From contig NZ_AP014627.1 in the NCBI RefSeq assembly GCF_001547895.1, positions 1,057,501 through 1,121,500 on the forward strand: a DNA stretch of 64,000 nucleotides, in the 5' to 3' direction. The translations under genes and the position numbers were made by a program. This DNA is from Pseudomonas sp. Os17 (lineage in GTDB: Bacteria > Pseudomonadota > Gammaproteobacteria > Pseudomonadales > Pseudomonadaceae). The notes under the pieces are model-generated. The model saw only the letters and a list, made by a program, of their open reading frames with translations, had not been told where the DNA came from and made no database searches. Below are positions 63,926-64,000 of this stretch, piece after piece (positions within the stretch are counted from its first letter, which is position 1; every line of letters begins with the position of its first letter).

Positions 63926-64000
63926 TGCATCGTCCTCTGTTCTTGTTGTTTTTGGAGTCAGGCGATTGACGAATGACGTGTTGAGTTGTTGCCGGTTGGT

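Noticed and set aside
63926..64000. Pho box before oprD
   Set aside because: Two GTCA motifs occur, but 7 bp apart rather than 11.

Overview
The window is GC-rich bacterial chromosome from a Pseudomonas, most likely the P. fluorescens lineage. The evidence is the gene content and order: the run acyltransferase/pta/slyD/glutathione peroxidase/OYE/glycosyltransferase/cysZ/trxB resembles, from memory, the PA0834-PA0849 neighbourhood of P. aeruginosa. Genus-typical families (DUF3509, DUF1302/DUF1329, OprD, HmgR/HmgA, short LOV) and REP palindromes agree. No rRNA, tRNA, CRISPR array, prophage or complete insertion sequence was recognised. The one mobile-like item is a short inverted-repeat element inside the slyD terminator.

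Layout. 1-10.7 kb: housekeeping and redox genes (3' part of cysNC, yihG-like acyltransferase, pta, slyD, glutathione peroxidase, Old Yellow Enzyme, glycosyltransferase, cysZ, trxB). 10.7-13.2 kb: a HopJ/DUF1244 pair and the folM-folE-folX pterin operon. 13.3-16.9 kb: a likely light-response locus with a MerR/LitR-like regulator that has lost its B12 histidine, a PilZ-like protein, a short LOV photoreceptor and a flavodoxin. 16.8-18.9 kb: a LysR regulator divergent from lrgA/lrgB. 19-22.3 kb: class II aldolase, an alpha/beta hydrolase resembling mammalian MEST, a peroxisomal-type SDR, and a tiny two-helix channel-like protein. 22.8-28.7 kb: DUF1302, DUF1329 and a MalT-type LuxR regulator.

28.7-34.5 kb: the homogentisate pathway, with hmgR divergent from hmgA-fahA-maiA plus an aromatic-acid transporter. 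34.5-40.2 kb: GNAT, methyltransferase, SirB1-like protein, a Leu/Phe/Val dehydrogenase paralogue lacking a key lysine, two unknown coupled genes, an SOS-boxed yebG, psiE and DUF3509. 40.4-44.9 kb: serine transport and deamination (sdaC, L-serine dehydratase, LysR) and an HPF-like protein.

44.9-63.9 kb: a large nutrient-import region. It holds fecI-fecR-fecA (ferric citrate) divergent from a DUF3649-PepSY-DUF3325-ECF sigma-FecR operon across a Fur-box-like site. Next comes a run of exbD, tonB, TonB-dependent receptor, exbB and a lipoprotein 5'-nucleotidase, preceded by a good PhoB-box candidate. A siderophore-type receptor with a signalling domain follows, then an oprD porin with a class A acid phosphatase. 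The most interesting inference is that the exbD-to-nucleotidase block is a phosphate-starvation TonB system for importing phosphorylated organic compounds.
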